A stretch of 5,823 bases of DNA from Prochloron sp. SP5CPC1 (GTDB lineage: Bacteria; Cyanobacteriota; Cyanobacteriia; Cyanobacteriales; Prochloraceae), in contig JACONB010000133.1 of NCBI GenBank assembly GCA_014323965.1, forward strand, positions 2,452 through 8,274, written 5' to 3'. The notes under the pieces were generated by a model. The model was given only the letters and a program-made list of their open reading frames with translations, searched no databases and was not told where the DNA came from. Below are positions 5,553 through 5,823 of this stretch, piece by piece. The position numbers and the translations under genes are program-made. Numbering within the stretch: the first letter of the stretch is position 1; each line of letters begins with the position of its first letter.

Positions 5553-5823
5553 GTATTATCGAATAGAGATAGTTGCACATACTCTACTGCTCTGGCTGAA
5601 GAGAAATATCAACTCCCGGTTTATCCAGTGTTGGTAAATTTGTTGGAGGCTTCAACTGAGAGTATTTCCAGTTCCTTTGACCAGCAGTTTGCAGGCTTAC
5701 GCTCGATTCAAGACTATCGAGTTATCAATTTGTGGGAAGTAGAGGTAGACGTAGTCTTCGAGCGTAATTTATCTACATTACTACCATTTGTACCTATTTT
5801 GAAAGGAGGAGGTGAAGAACAAG
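5553..5823 (+). pseudogene. Rpn/PD-(D/E)XK-like nuclease-family protein, 5' truncated, runs off the right edge
   Basis: A plus-strand frame open from 5553 to the window end, recognisable from about 5598: EEKYQLPVYPVLVNLLEAS, then FAGLRSIQDYRVINLWEVEV and LLPFVPILKGGGEE. These match the middle part of the abundant cyanobacterial Rpn-family (recombination-promoting nuclease/putative transposase) proteins, in which DYRVINLWEVD and LLPFVPILKGG are recurrent; the catalytic PD-(D/E)XK core normally precedes this part. There is no start codon with a family-like N-terminus, and an in-frame TAG stands at 5550-5552 between the frame and the IS end, so the 5' half was probably removed when or after the IS end was placed here. 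It is the only gene on the plus strand and is unrelated to iron uptake. The name is from memory of family motifs, without a search. Confidence 0.65.

Overview
The window looks like chromosomal DNA of a cyanobacterium. Three perfect HIP1 octamers (GCGATCGC at 976-983, 3398-3405 and 5289-5296) lie in 5.8 kb, far above chance. The outer-membrane receptors carry an N-terminal AMIN domain before the TonB box, an arrangement typical of cyanobacterial siderophore receptors.

All the metabolic content is on the minus strand and concerns TonB-dependent iron (siderophore) uptake. In transcription order, right to left: an ExbB-type fragment (5365-5087); a FecCD-type permease remnant with an internal deletion and a lost C-terminus (4922-4515); a near full-length AMIN/TonB-dependent siderophore receptor broken by one extra G in a G8 run (4505-1988); an intact PepSY-TM inner-membrane protein starting 2 nt after the receptor stop (1985-849); and the first 206 codons of a second, paralogous receptor (763-146). 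In a working cluster ExbB would energise TonB, the receptor would take the ferric siderophore through the outer membrane, the FecCD permease would carry it through the inner membrane, and the PepSY protein may help in reductive or accessory steps. Here only the PepSY gene is clearly intact, so this is best read as a decaying iron-uptake island. The one qualification is that the receptor could be switchable through its homopolymer tract.

The island is bounded on both sides by IS200/IS605-type element ends: a stem-loop followed by a GTGTCAA tip. The left tip (145) cuts into the second receptor gene exactly between two codons. Beyond it lies a piece of tnpB whose orientation does not fit the tip. 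The right tip (5490) faces left, so the two tips face each other across 5344 bp. Beyond the right end is a 5'-truncated gene of the cyanobacterial Rpn/PD-(D/E)XK-like family running out of the window. I see no wholly new system. The interesting features are the poly-G frameshift, the inward-facing IS ends, the pattern of internal deletions, and a perfect 9+2+9 palindrome in front of the ExbB fragment.
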